Notes under the pieces: generated by a model | Seen by the model: only the letters and a program-made list of their open reading frames with translations | Told to the model about the DNA's origin: nothing | The model's database searches: none | Program-made: the position numbers and the translations under genes | Shown: piece after piece, positions 5,382 to 13,059 of the stretch | How the letters are laid out: every line of letters starts with the position of its first letter | How positions within the stretch are numbered: position 1 is the first letter of the stretch | Assembly (NCBI GenBank): GCA_002309035.1 | Contig: DBWT01000080.1 | Location: 11,906 to 25,992, forward strand | Length of the DNA stretch: 14,087 nt | DNA from: Caryophanales bacterium UBA1231 | GTDB taxonomy: Bacteria; Bacillota_I; Bacilli_A; ML615J-28; CAG-313 | Direction: 5' to 3'

Positions 5382-8111
5382 ATGAATAATTATAGTGATA
5401 CAATATTAATGATGAAAACAGAATTCCCAATGCGTGGTGATTTAGGTAAAAAAGAACCATTAATTGAAGCATATTGGGATGAACATAAAATTTATGAGAA
5501 AGCATTAAAACAAAACGAAGGTAATGATACTTTCTTTTTACATGATGGTCCACCATATGCAAATGGCAAAATTCATGTAGGTCATGCTTTAAACAAAGTT
5601 TTAAAAGATATTATTGTTCGTTACAAAACAATGTGTGGTTTTTATGCCCCATATCTTCCTGGTTGGGATACACATGGTCTTCCAATCGAAAATGCTTTAA
5701 CAAAAGACAAAAAAATCAATCGTAAAGAAATGTCAGTCGGTGATTTTCGTACTTGTTGTGAAAAGTATGCACTTGAACAAGTTGAAATCCAAAAGGTTGG
5801 TTTCAAACGTTTAGGTGTCTTAGGTGATTTCGATCATCCATATATTACACTAGATAAATCTTTTGAAGCTGAACAAATTAGAGTGTTCGGCAAAATGGCT
5901 GAAATGGGATTAATTTATAAAGGCTTAAAACCTGTTTATTGGTCACCATCTAGTGAAACTGCTCTTGCTGAAGCCGAAATTGAATATTATGATGTTGAAT
6001 CATATGCTATTTATGTTGCTTTCCCAGTTGTTGATGGTAAAGGAATTCTTGAAAAAGATGATAAATTAGTTATTTGGACAACAACTCCTTGGACAATTCC
6101 AGCTAACCTAGCAATTTGTGCAAATTCTCGCTTTGATTATTGTTTAGTGAAAGCTAACGATGATAAGTATGTTGTAGCAAAAGAATTATTGGATAGCTTT
6201 ATGCAAAAAATCAACGCTTCTAATTTTGAAGTATTAAAGACTTTTAAAGGTAGCGATTTAGAATATGTAACTTATTTACATCCTATTTATGGTAGAGTGT
6301 CACCAGTTATTCTAGGTGATCACGTAACTTTAGAAACTGGTACTGGCCTTGTTCATACTGCTCCTGGTCATGGTGCTGATGACTATGTTGCTGGTCGTAA
6401 GTATGGTTTAGATATTTTATGTCCTGTTAACCAATATGGAAAAATGACAGCTGAAGCTGGTGAATTTGAAGGCTTAACTGTTGAAAAATGTAATGAAGCA
6501 ATTATTGAAAAAATGACTTCTAATAAAATGCTTCTTCGTGTTGATAAAATTGTTCACTCATATCCACATGATTGGCGTACAAAGAAGCCTATTATTTTTA
6601 GAGCAACTCCTCAATGGTTTGCATCTATCGATAAAATTAGACAACAAATCTTAGATAATATCGCAAAAGTTGAATGGGTACCTAAATGGGGTGAAATACG
6701 TATTGCTAATATGATTAAAGATCGTGATGATTGGTGTATTTCACGTCAAAGAGTATGGGGCGTTCCTATTCCAGTATTTTATGCTGAAGATGGCACAACA
6801 ATTCTTGACAAAAATGTTATTGAACATATCGCTGATATTTTTGAAGCTAAAGGTTCTAATGCATGGTTTGAAATGTCAGCAGAAGAACTTCTTCCAAAGG
6901 GTTTTAAACATCCAGGTAGTCCAAATGGTATCTTCAAAAAAGAAACTGATATTATGGACGTATGGTTTGATTCAGGTAGTAGCCATCATGCAGCTTTCAA
7001 GAAACGTTTCAATGCTTATCCAGCTGATTTATATTTAGAAGGTTCTGATCAATACCGTGGTTGGTTTAATTCAAGTATTTCAACTGGTGTTGCTTTAACT
7101 AATCAATCACCATATCGTAAAGTCGTTACTCATGGCTTTACACTTGATGGTCAAGGCCGAAAGATGAGTAAGTCATTAGGTAATACAATTGATCCTATTC
7201 AAGTTTGTAATGAATCTGGCGCTGATATTTTAAGATTATGGGTTGCATCAAGCGATTATCAAGCTGATTGTCGTATTTCTAAGGAAATCATTGCACAAAA
7301 TGGTGAAGGTTATCGTAAGATTAGAAATACATTTAGATTCATGTTAGGTAATCTATTTGATTTCAATCCATTAAAAGACCGTATACCATACGATGAATTA
7401 AATAAAGAAGATCAATTTATTGAATGTTTATTAGAAGAATTAATTAAAGATGCTCATAAATCTTATGAAGATTTAGCATATGCTGATGTTTATCGTAATG
7501 TTTTATCATTTATGACTAATCAATTATCTTCATATTATTTTGATTATGCTAAGGACATTTTATATATTGAAAAATTCAATTCACATAATCGTCGTAGTCT
7601 TCAAACAGTAATTTATGATTTATGTTTTAAAATTGCATGTCTATTAACACCTATTATTCCGCATACAACCGAAGAAGTTTATAAATATTTAGTAGGTCCA
7701 CATAAAGAAAGTATCTATCTTGAAAAGATGCCTCAATTTATTATGCATGAAAATAGTAAATTCTTAATTGATAACTATTCTAAAGTATTATTATTGAGAA
7801 ATGATGCTTTGAAAGCCATGGAAAATGCACGTAATGAAAAATTGATAGGTAAATCATTTACAGCGAAACTATTAATTGATGCTAAACCTGACATCTTAAA
7901 GGCTATAAGATCATTAGATGCTCCTCTTCAAAGATTATTTATCGTTTCACAACTTGAATTAGTTTATAAACTTGAAGATGGAGAAGAATTTGAAACTGCT
8001 AAAATCAAAGTAATGCCTGCTGAAGGTGTTGAATGTAAGAGATGTTTACAACACGTTGATCATGTAAATGAAGATGAATTATGTGATCGTTGTCTTGAAG
8101 TGTTAAAATAA
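5382..8111 (+). CDS. ileS: Isoleucyl-tRNA synthetase
   Basis: A 909-residue class I aminoacyl-tRNA synthetase that charges tRNA-Ile in the cytoplasm; length is normal for the bacterial type. Seen in order: HDGPPYANGKIHVGH, the HIGH signature as HVGH at 65-68; the editing-domain WTTTPWTIPANLA from residue 232; GSDQYRGWFNSS and DVWFDSG (526-532); KMSKS at 594-598; an anticodon-binding helical domain; and a C-terminal zinc knuckle with Cys885, Cys888, Cys901 and Cys904. All expected catalytic and editing elements are present. The AGGTGATC ribosome binding site overlaps the end of sepF, with eight bases between the genes. No T-box leader precedes it, so expression appears to depend on the yggS promoter. 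Confidence 0.98.
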   Translation: MNNYSDTILMMKTEFPMRGDLGKKEPLIEAYWDEHKIYEKALKQNEGNDTFFLHDGPPYANGKIHVGHALNKVLKDIIVRYKTMCGFYAPYLPGWDTHGLPIENALTKDKKINRKEMSVGDFRTCCEKYALEQVEIQKVGFKRLGVLGDFDHPYITLDKSFEAEQIRVFGKMAEMGLIYKGLKPVYWSPSSETALAEAEIEYYDVESYAIYVAFPVVDGKGILEKDDKLVIWTTTPWTIPANLAICANSRFDYCLVKANDDKYVVAKELLDSFMQKINASNFEVLKTFKGSDLEYVTYLHPIYGRVSPVILGDHVTLETGTGLVHTAPGHGADDYVAGRKYGLDILCPVNQYGKMTAEAGEFEGLTVEKCNEAIIEKMTSNKMLLRVDKIVHSYPHDWRTKKPIIFRATPQWFASIDKIRQQILDNIAKVEWVPKWGEIRIANMIKDRDDWCISRQRVWGVPIPVFYAEDGTTILDKNVIEHIADIFEAKGSNAWFEMSAEELLPKGFKHPGSPNGIFKKETDIMDVWFDSGSSHHAAFKKRFNAYPADLYLEGSDQYRGWFNSSISTGVALTNQSPYRKVVTHGFTLDGQGRKMSKSLGNTIDPIQVCNESGADILRLWVASSDYQADCRISKEIIAQNGEGYRKIRNTFRFMLGNLFDFNPLKDRIPYDELNKEDQFIECLLEELIKDAHKSYEDLAYADVYRNVLSFMTNQLSSYYFDYAKDILYIEKFNSHNRRSLQTVIYDLCFKIACLLTPIIPHTTEEVYKYLVGPHKESIYLEKMPQFIMHENSKFLIDNYSKVLLLRNDALKAMENARNEKLIGKSFTAKLLIDAKPDILKAIRSLDAPLQRLFIVSQLELVYKLEDGEEFETAKIKVMPAEGVECKRCLQHVDHVNEDELCDRCLEVLK

Positions 8112-8119
8112 GGTGAATT

Positions 8120-8980
8120 ATGGGTTTTATTATTAGTTTTTTTCGTAGTCGTCAATTAGAAAGAATTGATTATGCTGATTTAATTCTTTATTTTGAAAAA
8201 GAATTAAATTGTCATATTTCATATAGTGAAGAAGACGTTAAAATTACATATCATGATGATGTTTTTGATTTTGATTATTATTTCTATTTAACAAAAAGAT
8301 CAAAAGTAAATAATCTTGCATTATTAAACCCAGAATTTGTTAATATTCGTTTTTTCATTGATTTTCCTGAGATTATTCCTGAACAAGCATCACGTCAAAT
8401 TATTCTATTATTAGATAAAGTTTGTAAAAATTTCCAATTTATGGTCTACTATGATGGTTTAACTGATGTTAGTCCTTTAAATGTTGTTGAATTAATGAAA
8501 CACTTATCGGAAATCAAAAATGCCTTGATTTTAAATCAAGATAGTGGAAATCTTTATTATTTAGATAGTTATCAAATCACACATATTGCTAACTACCACC
8601 AAAGCCTTAAGTTTTTAAAAGAGGACTTAGGTGATGATATTGTTTTAAATAAGTATCAAATGTTAACAACAAAGGAAAATCAAAATGTTGTTTTAGCATA
8701 TCTTTGGGATGCCGAAATGCCTACTGTTTTTCCACCACATCTAAATTATATTATTGTACGTGAGCATGGAGTTGAACAATTCTTAAATGCTGAAATCTTC
8801 TTTAAGAAAACTAAACGTTTCATGCAAGAATTAAAAGATTATATTCCTAATGTTAGTTTATTATTACTTAATAAGAAATATGCATCTAAAGTAAAAAGAA
8901 TAGTTAAAAGACTTTCTAAGTATTTTGAACATGAATTAGTTTTTACAAGTGTTTCTATTACTAATATTATCGAAAAATAG
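8120..8980 (+). CDS. Unrecognised 286-residue protein in the ileS-deoC operon
   Basis: I do not recognise this protein. It has 286 residues, no signal peptide or membrane segment beyond a short hydrophobic start (MGFIISFF), and no obvious catalytic motif. It is rich in Tyr, Phe, Asp, Leu and Asn. The first half looks alternating helix and strand, with acidic aromatic stretches such as FDFDYYFYL near 49-57. The C-terminus (about 225-286) is Lys-rich and basic, for example KKYASKVKRIVKRLSKY. The gene starts eight bases after ileS with the AGGTGAATTATG context also used by sepF, and ends eleven bases before deoC, so it is very likely translated. Codon use looks like its neighbours. Position suggests a cytoplasmic housekeeping or lineage-specific role; nothing in the sequence assigns one. 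Confidence 0.85.
   Translation: MGFIISFFRSRQLERIDYADLILYFEKELNCHISYSEEDVKITYHDDVFDFDYYFYLTKRSKVNNLALLNPEFVNIRFFIDFPEIIPEQASRQIILLLDKVCKNFQFMVYYDGLTDVSPLNVVELMKHLSEIKNALILNQDSGNLYYLDSYQITHIANYHQSLKFLKEDLGDDIVLNKYQMLTTKENQNVVLAYLWDAEMPTVFPPHLNYIIVREHGVEQFLNAEIFFKKTKRFMQELKDYIPNVSLLLLNKKYASKVKRIVKRLSKYFEHELVFTSVSITNIIEK
8942..8970 (+). promoter_or_regulatory. Possible internal promoter before deoC
   Basis: TTTACA (8942-8947), a 17-base spacer and TATTAT (8965-8970) lie inside the last codons of the unrecognised gene. A start near 8977 would leave a leader of about 15 bases containing the GGAGG of deoC. Each hexamer matches consensus at five of six bases, but in AT-rich DNA this can arise by chance. 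Confidence 0.4.
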
Positions 8981-8991
8981 GAGGATAAAAA

Positions 8992-9654
8992 ATGCCAACA
9001 ATTAATAAAATGATTGATCACACATTATTAAAAGCTTTCGCTGAAAGTAAAGATATTGAAAAATTATGTCAAGAAGCTTTGACATATGATTTTAAGAGTG
9101 TTTGTGTTAATCCAGCCAATGTTAAATTAGCTGCTCAATTACTTGAAAATAGTGATGTTTTAGTTTGTACAGTTATTGGTTTTCCACTAGGTGCTAATAC
9201 AAAAGAAGTTAAAATGTTAGAAACTATCGATGCTATTAGAAATGGTGCTGATGAAATCGATATGGTAATCAATATTGGTAAGGCTAAAGAACATGATTAT
9301 CGTTATATTGAAGATGAAATCAAAACTGTTGTCGCAGCTGCAGGTGGTCATACTGTTAAAGTTATTATTGAAACATGCTATTTATCAGAAGATGAAAAGG
9401 TTGCTTGTACTTTAGCAGCTAGAAGAGCTAAAGCTAATTTCGTTAAAACTTCAACTGGTTTTGGTACTGGTGGTGCTTTGGTTACTGATATTGTTACGAT
9501 GAAAGCAAATATTAGTGATGATATGGAAGTTAAAGCTAGTGGCGGTATTAGATCTTATGAAGATTTATTAGCTATGAGTAAAGCAGGTGCAACACGTATT
9601 GGCACATCAAATGGCGTTAAAATCATGGAAGAAGCGAAAGGAGATAATCAATAA
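8992..9654 (+). CDS. deoC: Deoxyribose-phosphate aldolase
   Basis: A 220-residue class I aldolase that splits 2-deoxyribose 5-phosphate into acetaldehyde and glyceraldehyde 3-phosphate, the last step of deoxynucleoside breakdown. The Schiff-base lysine is Lys152 in VKTSTGFG. The proton-relay pair is Asp90 in DEIDMVINIG and Lys181 in VKASGGIR. Length and motif order are typical. AGGAGG eight bases upstream supports the ATG. Its stop codon overlaps the deoD start by one base (TAATG), giving translational coupling. It may be read both from the yggS promoter and from a candidate promoter in the preceding gene. Confidence 0.97.
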   Translation: MPTINKMIDHTLLKAFAESKDIEKLCQEALTYDFKSVCVNPANVKLAAQLLENSDVLVCTVIGFPLGANTKEVKMLETIDAIRNGADEIDMVINIGKAKEHDYRYIEDEIKTVVAAAGGHTVKVIIETCYLSEDEKVACTLAARRAKANFVKTSTGFGTGGALVTDIVTMKANISDDMEVKASGGIRSYEDLLAMSKAGATRIGTSNGVKIMEEAKGDNQ

Positions 9655-10370
9655 TGCAAGCAACACCACATATTGAAGTTGATAAAGAAGGCGTTATAGC
9701 TGAAACTGTTTTAATGCCAGGGGATCCTCTAAGAGCTAAATTTATTGCTGAAAAATACTTAGAAAATCCAGTTTGCTTCAATCATATTCGTAATATGTAT
9801 GGCTATACAGGTTATTATAAAGGTCATCGTATTTCAATCATGGGAAGCGGTATGGGAATGGCTAGTATCGGTATTTATTCATATGAGTTATTTAAATTCT
9901 ATAATGTTAAGAATATCATACGTATTGGGTCATCAGGTAGTTATCGTAAAGATGTTAAATTATTTGATGTTGTTTTAGTAGATTCTGCTTATTCAGAATC
10001 AACTTTTGGTGAAGCACAATGTGGTGATCCTAGCCACATTAAATATCCAAGTGATTATTTAAACGATAAGCTTAAAGAATCAGCTAAAGAACTTAATTGT
10101 GATATGCACATTGGACGTTGTCACTCATCAGATGTTTTCTATCATGAAATGAGTGTAACAGAAAAAATGCGCGATGAACTAAATTGTTTATGTGTTGAGA
10201 TGGAATCATTCTCATTATTCCATAATGCCCAAGTAACAGGCAAAAATGCTGCATGCCTACTTACAATTTCTGATTCATTAGTAACTGATGAAGTTACAAC
10301 TGCACTTCAACGTCAAACAGCATTCAACAATATGGTTGAAATAGCATTAAATGCTGCAACAAAACTATAA
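9654..10370 (+). CDS. deoD: Purine-nucleoside phosphorylase, hexameric DeoD type
   Basis: A 238-residue enzyme that phosphorolyses purine (deoxy)ribonucleosides to free base and (deoxy)ribose 1-phosphate. The E. coli DeoD signature residues are present: TPHI (His6, donated to the neighbouring subunit), MPGDPLRAK (Gly23, Asp24, Arg27), Arg46, RIGSSG (Arg90, Ser93), EME (182-184) and SDS with the catalytic Asp207. The start overlaps the deoC stop; AAAGGAG inside the deoC end is its ribosome binding site. Three in-frame TAA codons close the gene, directly before the operon terminator. With DeoC and the pyrimidine-nucleoside phosphorylase downstream it completes most of the salvage pathway; phosphopentomutase is not in the window. 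Confidence 0.97.
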   Translation: MQATPHIEVDKEGVIAETVLMPGDPLRAKFIAEKYLENPVCFNHIRNMYGYTGYYKGHRISIMGSGMGMASIGIYSYELFKFYNVKNIIRIGSSGSYRKDVKLFDVVLVDSAYSESTFGEAQCGDPSHIKYPSDYLNDKLKESAKELNCDMHIGRCHSSDVFYHEMSVTEKMRDELNCLCVEMESFSLFHNAQVTGKNAACLLTISDSLVTDEVTTALQRQTAFNNMVEIALNAATKL

Positions 10371-10377
10371 TAATAAG

Positions 10378-10408
10378 ACTTGTATTAGTAATTCTAATAC
10401 AAGTTTTT
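10378..10408 (+). terminator. Intrinsic terminator of the yggS-deoD operon
   Basis: ACTTGTATTAG (10378-10388), a five-base loop and CTAATACAAGT (10394-10404) form a perfect 11-bp stem. TTTTT runs at 10404-10408. It begins seven bases after the deoD stop. Confidence 0.92.
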
Positions 10409-10411
10409 AAT

Positions 10412-10440
10412 TTGACCTTTTTTTGATAATCTCAAATAAT
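10412..10440 (+). promoter_or_regulatory. Candidate distal promoter of the SSB gene
   Basis: TTGACC (10412-10417), a 17-base spacer and AATAAT (10435-10440), each five of six consensus bases. A start near 10447 would give a leader of about 150 bases before the SSB start. Weaker alternatives nearer the gene are TTGCTG-17-TAAAAT (10512-10540) and TTGTTA-16-TATTAA (10548-10575). I cannot decide which is used. Confidence 0.45.
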
Positions 10441-10495
10441 TATCTAAATAATTAAACTTATTATTAAATAAATGGACTTTTTTTCTTAATTCTCA
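10414..10495 (+). repeat. Short imperfect repeats in the SSB upstream region
   Basis: Two related segments lie exactly 60 bases apart: GACC-T7-GATAATCTCA (10414-10434) and GGAC-T7-CTTAATTCTCA (10474-10495). Between them AAATAATTA occurs twice, 12 bases apart (10434-10442 and 10446-10454). The rest of the 229-base gap between deoD and the SSB gene is AT-rich, with no reading frame or RNA gene that I can support. Confidence 0.35.
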
Positions 10496-10599
10496 TCTTT
10501 TCAACATGAATTTGCTGTTTTAGCGAATTTTACTTAAAATATTATATTTGTTAAACTCTCTATGTAGTCTATTAATAGAATTATTTAGGAGGTTTTAAC

Positions 10600-10941
10600 A
10601 TGTATAATAGTATTACGCTAATAGGTCGTACAACAGAAAAACCAGTTGTCAAAACACTTGAAAATGGTACTATCGTTGGAAATTTTACACTTGCCGTTCA
10701 GCGCCCTTATCGAAATGTTAATGGTGATTATGAAACGGATTTTATTCCATGTGTCATGTGGAATTCAACCGCCAAAAGTGCTGAAGATTATGTGAAGAAG
10801 GGTTCTTTAATTTGTGTCAAAGCAATCCTTTTAACTAAAGAAGACACTATTACTTGTCTTGATGAAAATGGTAGTCCAATCACAAAACATCTCAAAGGAT
10901 ATGATGTTACTGTAGAAAAAATTATTTATTTAAAGCTATAG
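10600..10941 (+). CDS. ssb: Short single-stranded DNA-binding protein (SsbB-like, no C-terminal tail)
   Basis: A 113-residue OB-fold protein. MYNSITLIGR, VGNFTLAVQRPYRN and DFIPCVMWNSTAKSAEDYVKKGSL match the SSB core and include the base-stacking Trp54. After residue 75 the usual GRLQTRSYE strand is strongly changed (KAILLTKED). The protein ends at LKL with no Gly-rich linker or acidic DDDIPF-type tail, which normal SSBs use to recruit partners. Its length equals my recollection of Bacillus subtilis SsbB, a tail-less paralogue linked to competence, so it is probably a second SSB with a special role rather than the replication SSB. A perfect AGGAGGT sits before the ATG. It lies alone between the deoD terminator and the thyA promoter. 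Confidence 0.85.
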   Translation: MYNSITLIGRTTEKPVVKTLENGTIVGNFTLAVQRPYRNVNGDYETDFIPCVMWNSTAKSAEDYVKKGSLICVKAILLTKEDTITCLDENGSPITKHLKGYDVTVEKIIYLKL

Positions 10942-10984
10942 TCTTTTTATTTATTGTTACATTTAAGATTTTTATTTCATTTTT

Positions 10985-10993
10985 TGGTATAAT
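10985..10993 (+). promoter_or_regulatory. Extended -10 promoter of thyA-folA
   Basis: TGG-TATAAT: a perfect -10 at 10988-10993 with a TGn extension at 10985-10987. No good -35 exists at the right spacing (10965-10970 reads AAGATT). Transcription should start near 11000, just before the AGAGGT ribosome binding site. Confidence 0.7.
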
Positions 10994-11002
10994 AGTATTG
11001 TT

Positions 11003-11008
11003 AGAGGT
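11003..11008 (+). promoter_or_regulatory. Ribosome binding site deciding the thyA start
   Basis: AGAGGT is only two bases before the ATG at 11011 but eight before the ATG at 11017, which favours the downstream start. Confidence 0.65.
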
Positions 11009-11016
11009 AAATGATC

Positions 11017-11901
11017 ATGAAACAATATTTCGATTTATGTCAAACAATCCTTGACAAAGGGACATATAAAACTGATCGTACTAATACTGGTACTATTTCT
11101 TATTTTGGTTATCAAATGCATTTTGATTTGAGTGAAGGTTTTCCACTTCTTACAACTAAACGTGTTTTCTTAAAAGCCATTATTTATGAATTACTATGGT
11201 TTATTCAAGGCAATACTAATATTAAATATTTAGTAGATCACGATGTTAAGATTTGGAATGAATGGCCATATAAAAATTATAAAGAATCACCTAATTATCA
11301 AGGTGAAACAATTGATGAGTTTATTCAAAAAATCAAAGAAGATGATGATTTTGCTGTAAAATATGGTGATTTAGGTCCTGTCTATGGTCATCAATGGCGT
11401 CACTTTGATTTTAATAATTCAAAAGAATTCGTTGATCAACTTGGTAATGTTATTGAACAAATTAAAACGAATAGTGATTCACGTCGTTTGATTGTTTGTA
11501 GCTGGAACCCACTTGAAGTCAATAAGATGGCACTTCCACCATGTCATTCTTTATTCCAATTTTATGTTAATGATGGAAAACTTTCATGTCAACTTTATCA
11601 AAGAAGTGGCGATGTTTTCTTGGGTATACCATTTAATATCGCTTCATATTCTTTACTTACAATGATGATCGCAAAAATATGTGGTTTAAAACCAGGTGAA
11701 TTTGTTCACACAATTGGTGATGCTCATATTTATACTAATCATTTAGATCAAATTAAACTTCAAATGACGCGTACTCCACGTCCATTACCTAAAATGATAA
11801 TTCATGGTCAACAAAAGAATATTGAAGATTTTAACTATGAGGATTTTGAATTAGTTGATTATAATCCATATCCAAGAATTAAAGGGGAGGTAGCTGTTTA
11901 A
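11017..11901 (+). CDS. thyA: Thymidylate synthase (ThyA)
   Basis: A 294-residue enzyme converting dUMP and methylene-tetrahydrofolate to dTMP and dihydrofolate. Numbered from the ATG at 11017: Arg21 in [16 protein letters not shown] (119-128), SRRL (Arg156, Arg157), catalytic Cys176 in [18 protein letters not shown] with Asp199, NIASY (Asn207), and DAHIY (His237, Tyr239). It is longer than the 264-residue E. coli form because of an extra segment at about 84-119 of the kind known in Lactobacillus ThyA. An ATG six bases earlier is in frame but too close to the ribosome binding site. Its stop overlaps the DHFR start by one base, so the two enzymes of the thymidylate cycle are translationally coupled. 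Confidence 0.98.
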   Translation: MKQYFDLCQTILDKGTYKTDRTNTGTISYFGYQMHFDLSEGFPLLTTKRVFLKAIIYELLWFIQGNTNIKYLVDHDVKIWNEWPYKNYKESPNYQGETIDEFIQKIKEDDDFAVKYGDLGPVYGHQWRHFDFNNSKEFVDQLGNVIEQIKTNSDSRRLIVCSWNPLEVNKMALPPCHSLFQFYVNDGKLSCQLYQRSGDVFLGIPFNIASYSLLTMMIAKICGLKPGEFVHTIGDAHIYTNHLDQIKLQMTRTPRPLPKMIIHGQQKNIEDFNYEDFELVDYNPYPRIKGEVAV

Positions 11902-12368
11902 TGCTTTCATTAATTGTTGCGATAGGTCCTAATAATTTAATCGGAAATGGTAATAATCTTCCTTGGTACTATCCAGAAGATTTAAAATACTTCAAAAAAG
12001 TCACATTAAATCATTCTGTTTTTATGGGATATAATACTTATCTATCAATTGTTGATCGAATCGGTAAAGCCTTACCTAATCGTAAAAACTATGTTTTAAC
12101 ATACGAAGAAACATTAAGTGGTGGTGGTATTCCTATCCATTCGATTGACGAACTTCCTAATGACGAAGAGATTTTCGTTATTGGTGGTAAAATGATTTAT
12201 GAAATGATGTTACCATATTGTGATAAGCTATATATTACTCATATTAATAAAGAATATAAAGGTGATGTTTTCTTTCCAGAAATTAATTATGAAAATTATC
12301 ACTTAATAAGTCGAAATGATGTTTTGGATGGTGAATTATCATTTTGTATTTATGAAAAAAACAAATAA
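11901..12368 (+). CDS. folA: Dihydrofolate reductase
   Basis: A 155-residue enzyme that reduces dihydrofolate, the by-product of ThyA, to tetrahydrofolate with NADPH. Motifs: VAIGPNNLIG, LPWYYPEDLKYF with the substrate-binding Asp27, VFMGYNTYLSI, LPNRKNYVLT, VIGGKMIYEMMLP and YITHINKEYKGDVFFPE with Thr113. The family position equivalent to Arg44 of the E. coli enzyme, usually within MGRKT or MGRHT and contacting the NADPH 2'-phosphate, is Tyr44 here (MGYNT). GGGGAGGT in the end of thyA is the ribosome binding site, and the genes overlap at TAATG. Fold and reaction are confident; cofactor preference is less certain. Confidence 0.95.
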   Translation: MLSLIVAIGPNNLIGNGNNLPWYYPEDLKYFKKVTLNHSVFMGYNTYLSIVDRIGKALPNRKNYVLTYEETLSGGGIPIHSIDELPNDEEIFVIGGKMIYEMMLPYCDKLYITHINKEYKGDVFFPEINYENYHLISRNDVLDGELSFCIYEKNK

Positions 12369-12393
12369 AAAAAGTTACTTATTGTAAGTAACT
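12366..12393 (-). terminator. Intrinsic terminator of the histidine phosphatase gene
   Basis: On the minus strand AGTTACTTA, a CAA loop and TAAGTAACT form a nine-base-pair stem (12393-12373), followed by seven T's. It abuts the phosphatase stop codon and overlaps the folA stop region. On the plus strand the same hairpin lacks a U-run (CTAATTAT follows), so it may stop thyA-folA transcription only weakly. Confidence 0.8.
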
Positions 12394-12984
12394 CTAATTA
12401 TCGTTTTTGTTTATATCCATTCTTGCGATACGAAGATGATTAAAATTGTTGAATTTTAAAACACTGATGCCGCCATTTTGTGTTTTGGAATTGAATTTTA
12501 AATTATTGAGATATGGAATAAAGCAAGCTTTGAGGAAATGTGAATGTGTAATAACTAACACTTCCTTACAAAAATGTTTATCCAAAATACTTTTAATGAA
12601 TTTTTGGGCTCTTTCGATGATTTCTTCTTCAGTTTCTTCGCCTTCAAAATCGCCTTTCATGATTTTATGGTAGTTGATTTCATTGATTTTGATGCCTTCG
12701 GCTTGACCAAAATCACGTTCAATGATTTCATCTGTGTAAATTACAGGCTTACGGCGAGGAAAAAAAGAAGTAATGATATCGCAAGTTTCTTTAGCACGAT
12801 TAAGCGTGCTACAATATATTGCATCCCAACGTAAATCCATATTTTGGATATCATGACAAGTACTAATGATTTGTTGTTTTCCCTTATCAGTTAGGGGCGA
12901 ATCAATGCGTCCTTGAAAAACACGAAGTTCATTAGCTTGTGTTTCACCATGACGAATAAAATAAATAGTAGTTGTTGTAGACAT
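12394..12984 (-). CDS. Histidine phosphatase family protein (phosphoglycerate mutase-like)
   Basis: A 196-residue branch-1 histidine phosphatase. It shows the phosphohistidine motif FIRHGET (Arg11, His12), Arg63 in LNRAKET, Glu89 in ERDFGQAEG and the second catalytic His147 in VITHSHF, the complete four-residue pocket. The short length and the absence of glycolytic-mutase insertions suggest a phosphatase (PhoE, CobC or sugar/nucleotide phosphatase type) rather than glycolytic phosphoglycerate mutase; substrate unknown. A GTG at 12996 is in frame, but GAGGT at 12994-12990 is spaced for the ATG at 12984, which I chose. It is convergent with folA and divergent from the pyrimidine-nucleoside phosphorylase gene. 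Confidence 0.9.
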   Translation of the reverse strand: MSTTTTIYFIRHGETQANELRVFQGRIDSPLTDKGKQQIISTCHDIQNMDLRWDAIYCSTLNRAKETCDIITSFFPRRKPVIYTDEIIERDFGQAEGIKINEINYHKIMKGDFEGEETEEEIIERAQKFIKSILDKHFCKEVLVITHSHFLKACFIPYLNNLKFNSKTQNGGISVLKFNNFNHLRIARMDINKNDN

Positions 12985-13002
12985 AATAAACCTCACAACT
13001 AT

Positions 13003-13031
13003 ATTTTATCAAATTTTGTTTGTTTTGTAAA
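13003..13031 (-). promoter_or_regulatory. Promoter of the histidine phosphatase gene
   Basis: On the minus strand, TTTACA (13031-13026), a 17-base spacer and TAAAAT (13008-13003) with a TGA extension. It occupies most of the gap to the divergent nucleoside phosphorylase gene. For that gene I see no clear plus-strand promoter: the best hexamers (TTGTTT 13020-13025, TATAAG 13043-13048) would start transcription after its ribosome binding site. Confidence 0.72.
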
Positions 13032-13059
13032 TTTATAAATTTTATAAGAGGTATAAATG

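Noticed and set aside
10521..10530. GCGAAT-like stretch resembling a competence sigma-factor box upstream of the SSB gene
   Set aside because: Only a partial match to TACGAATA, a single copy and awkward spacing to the start codon.
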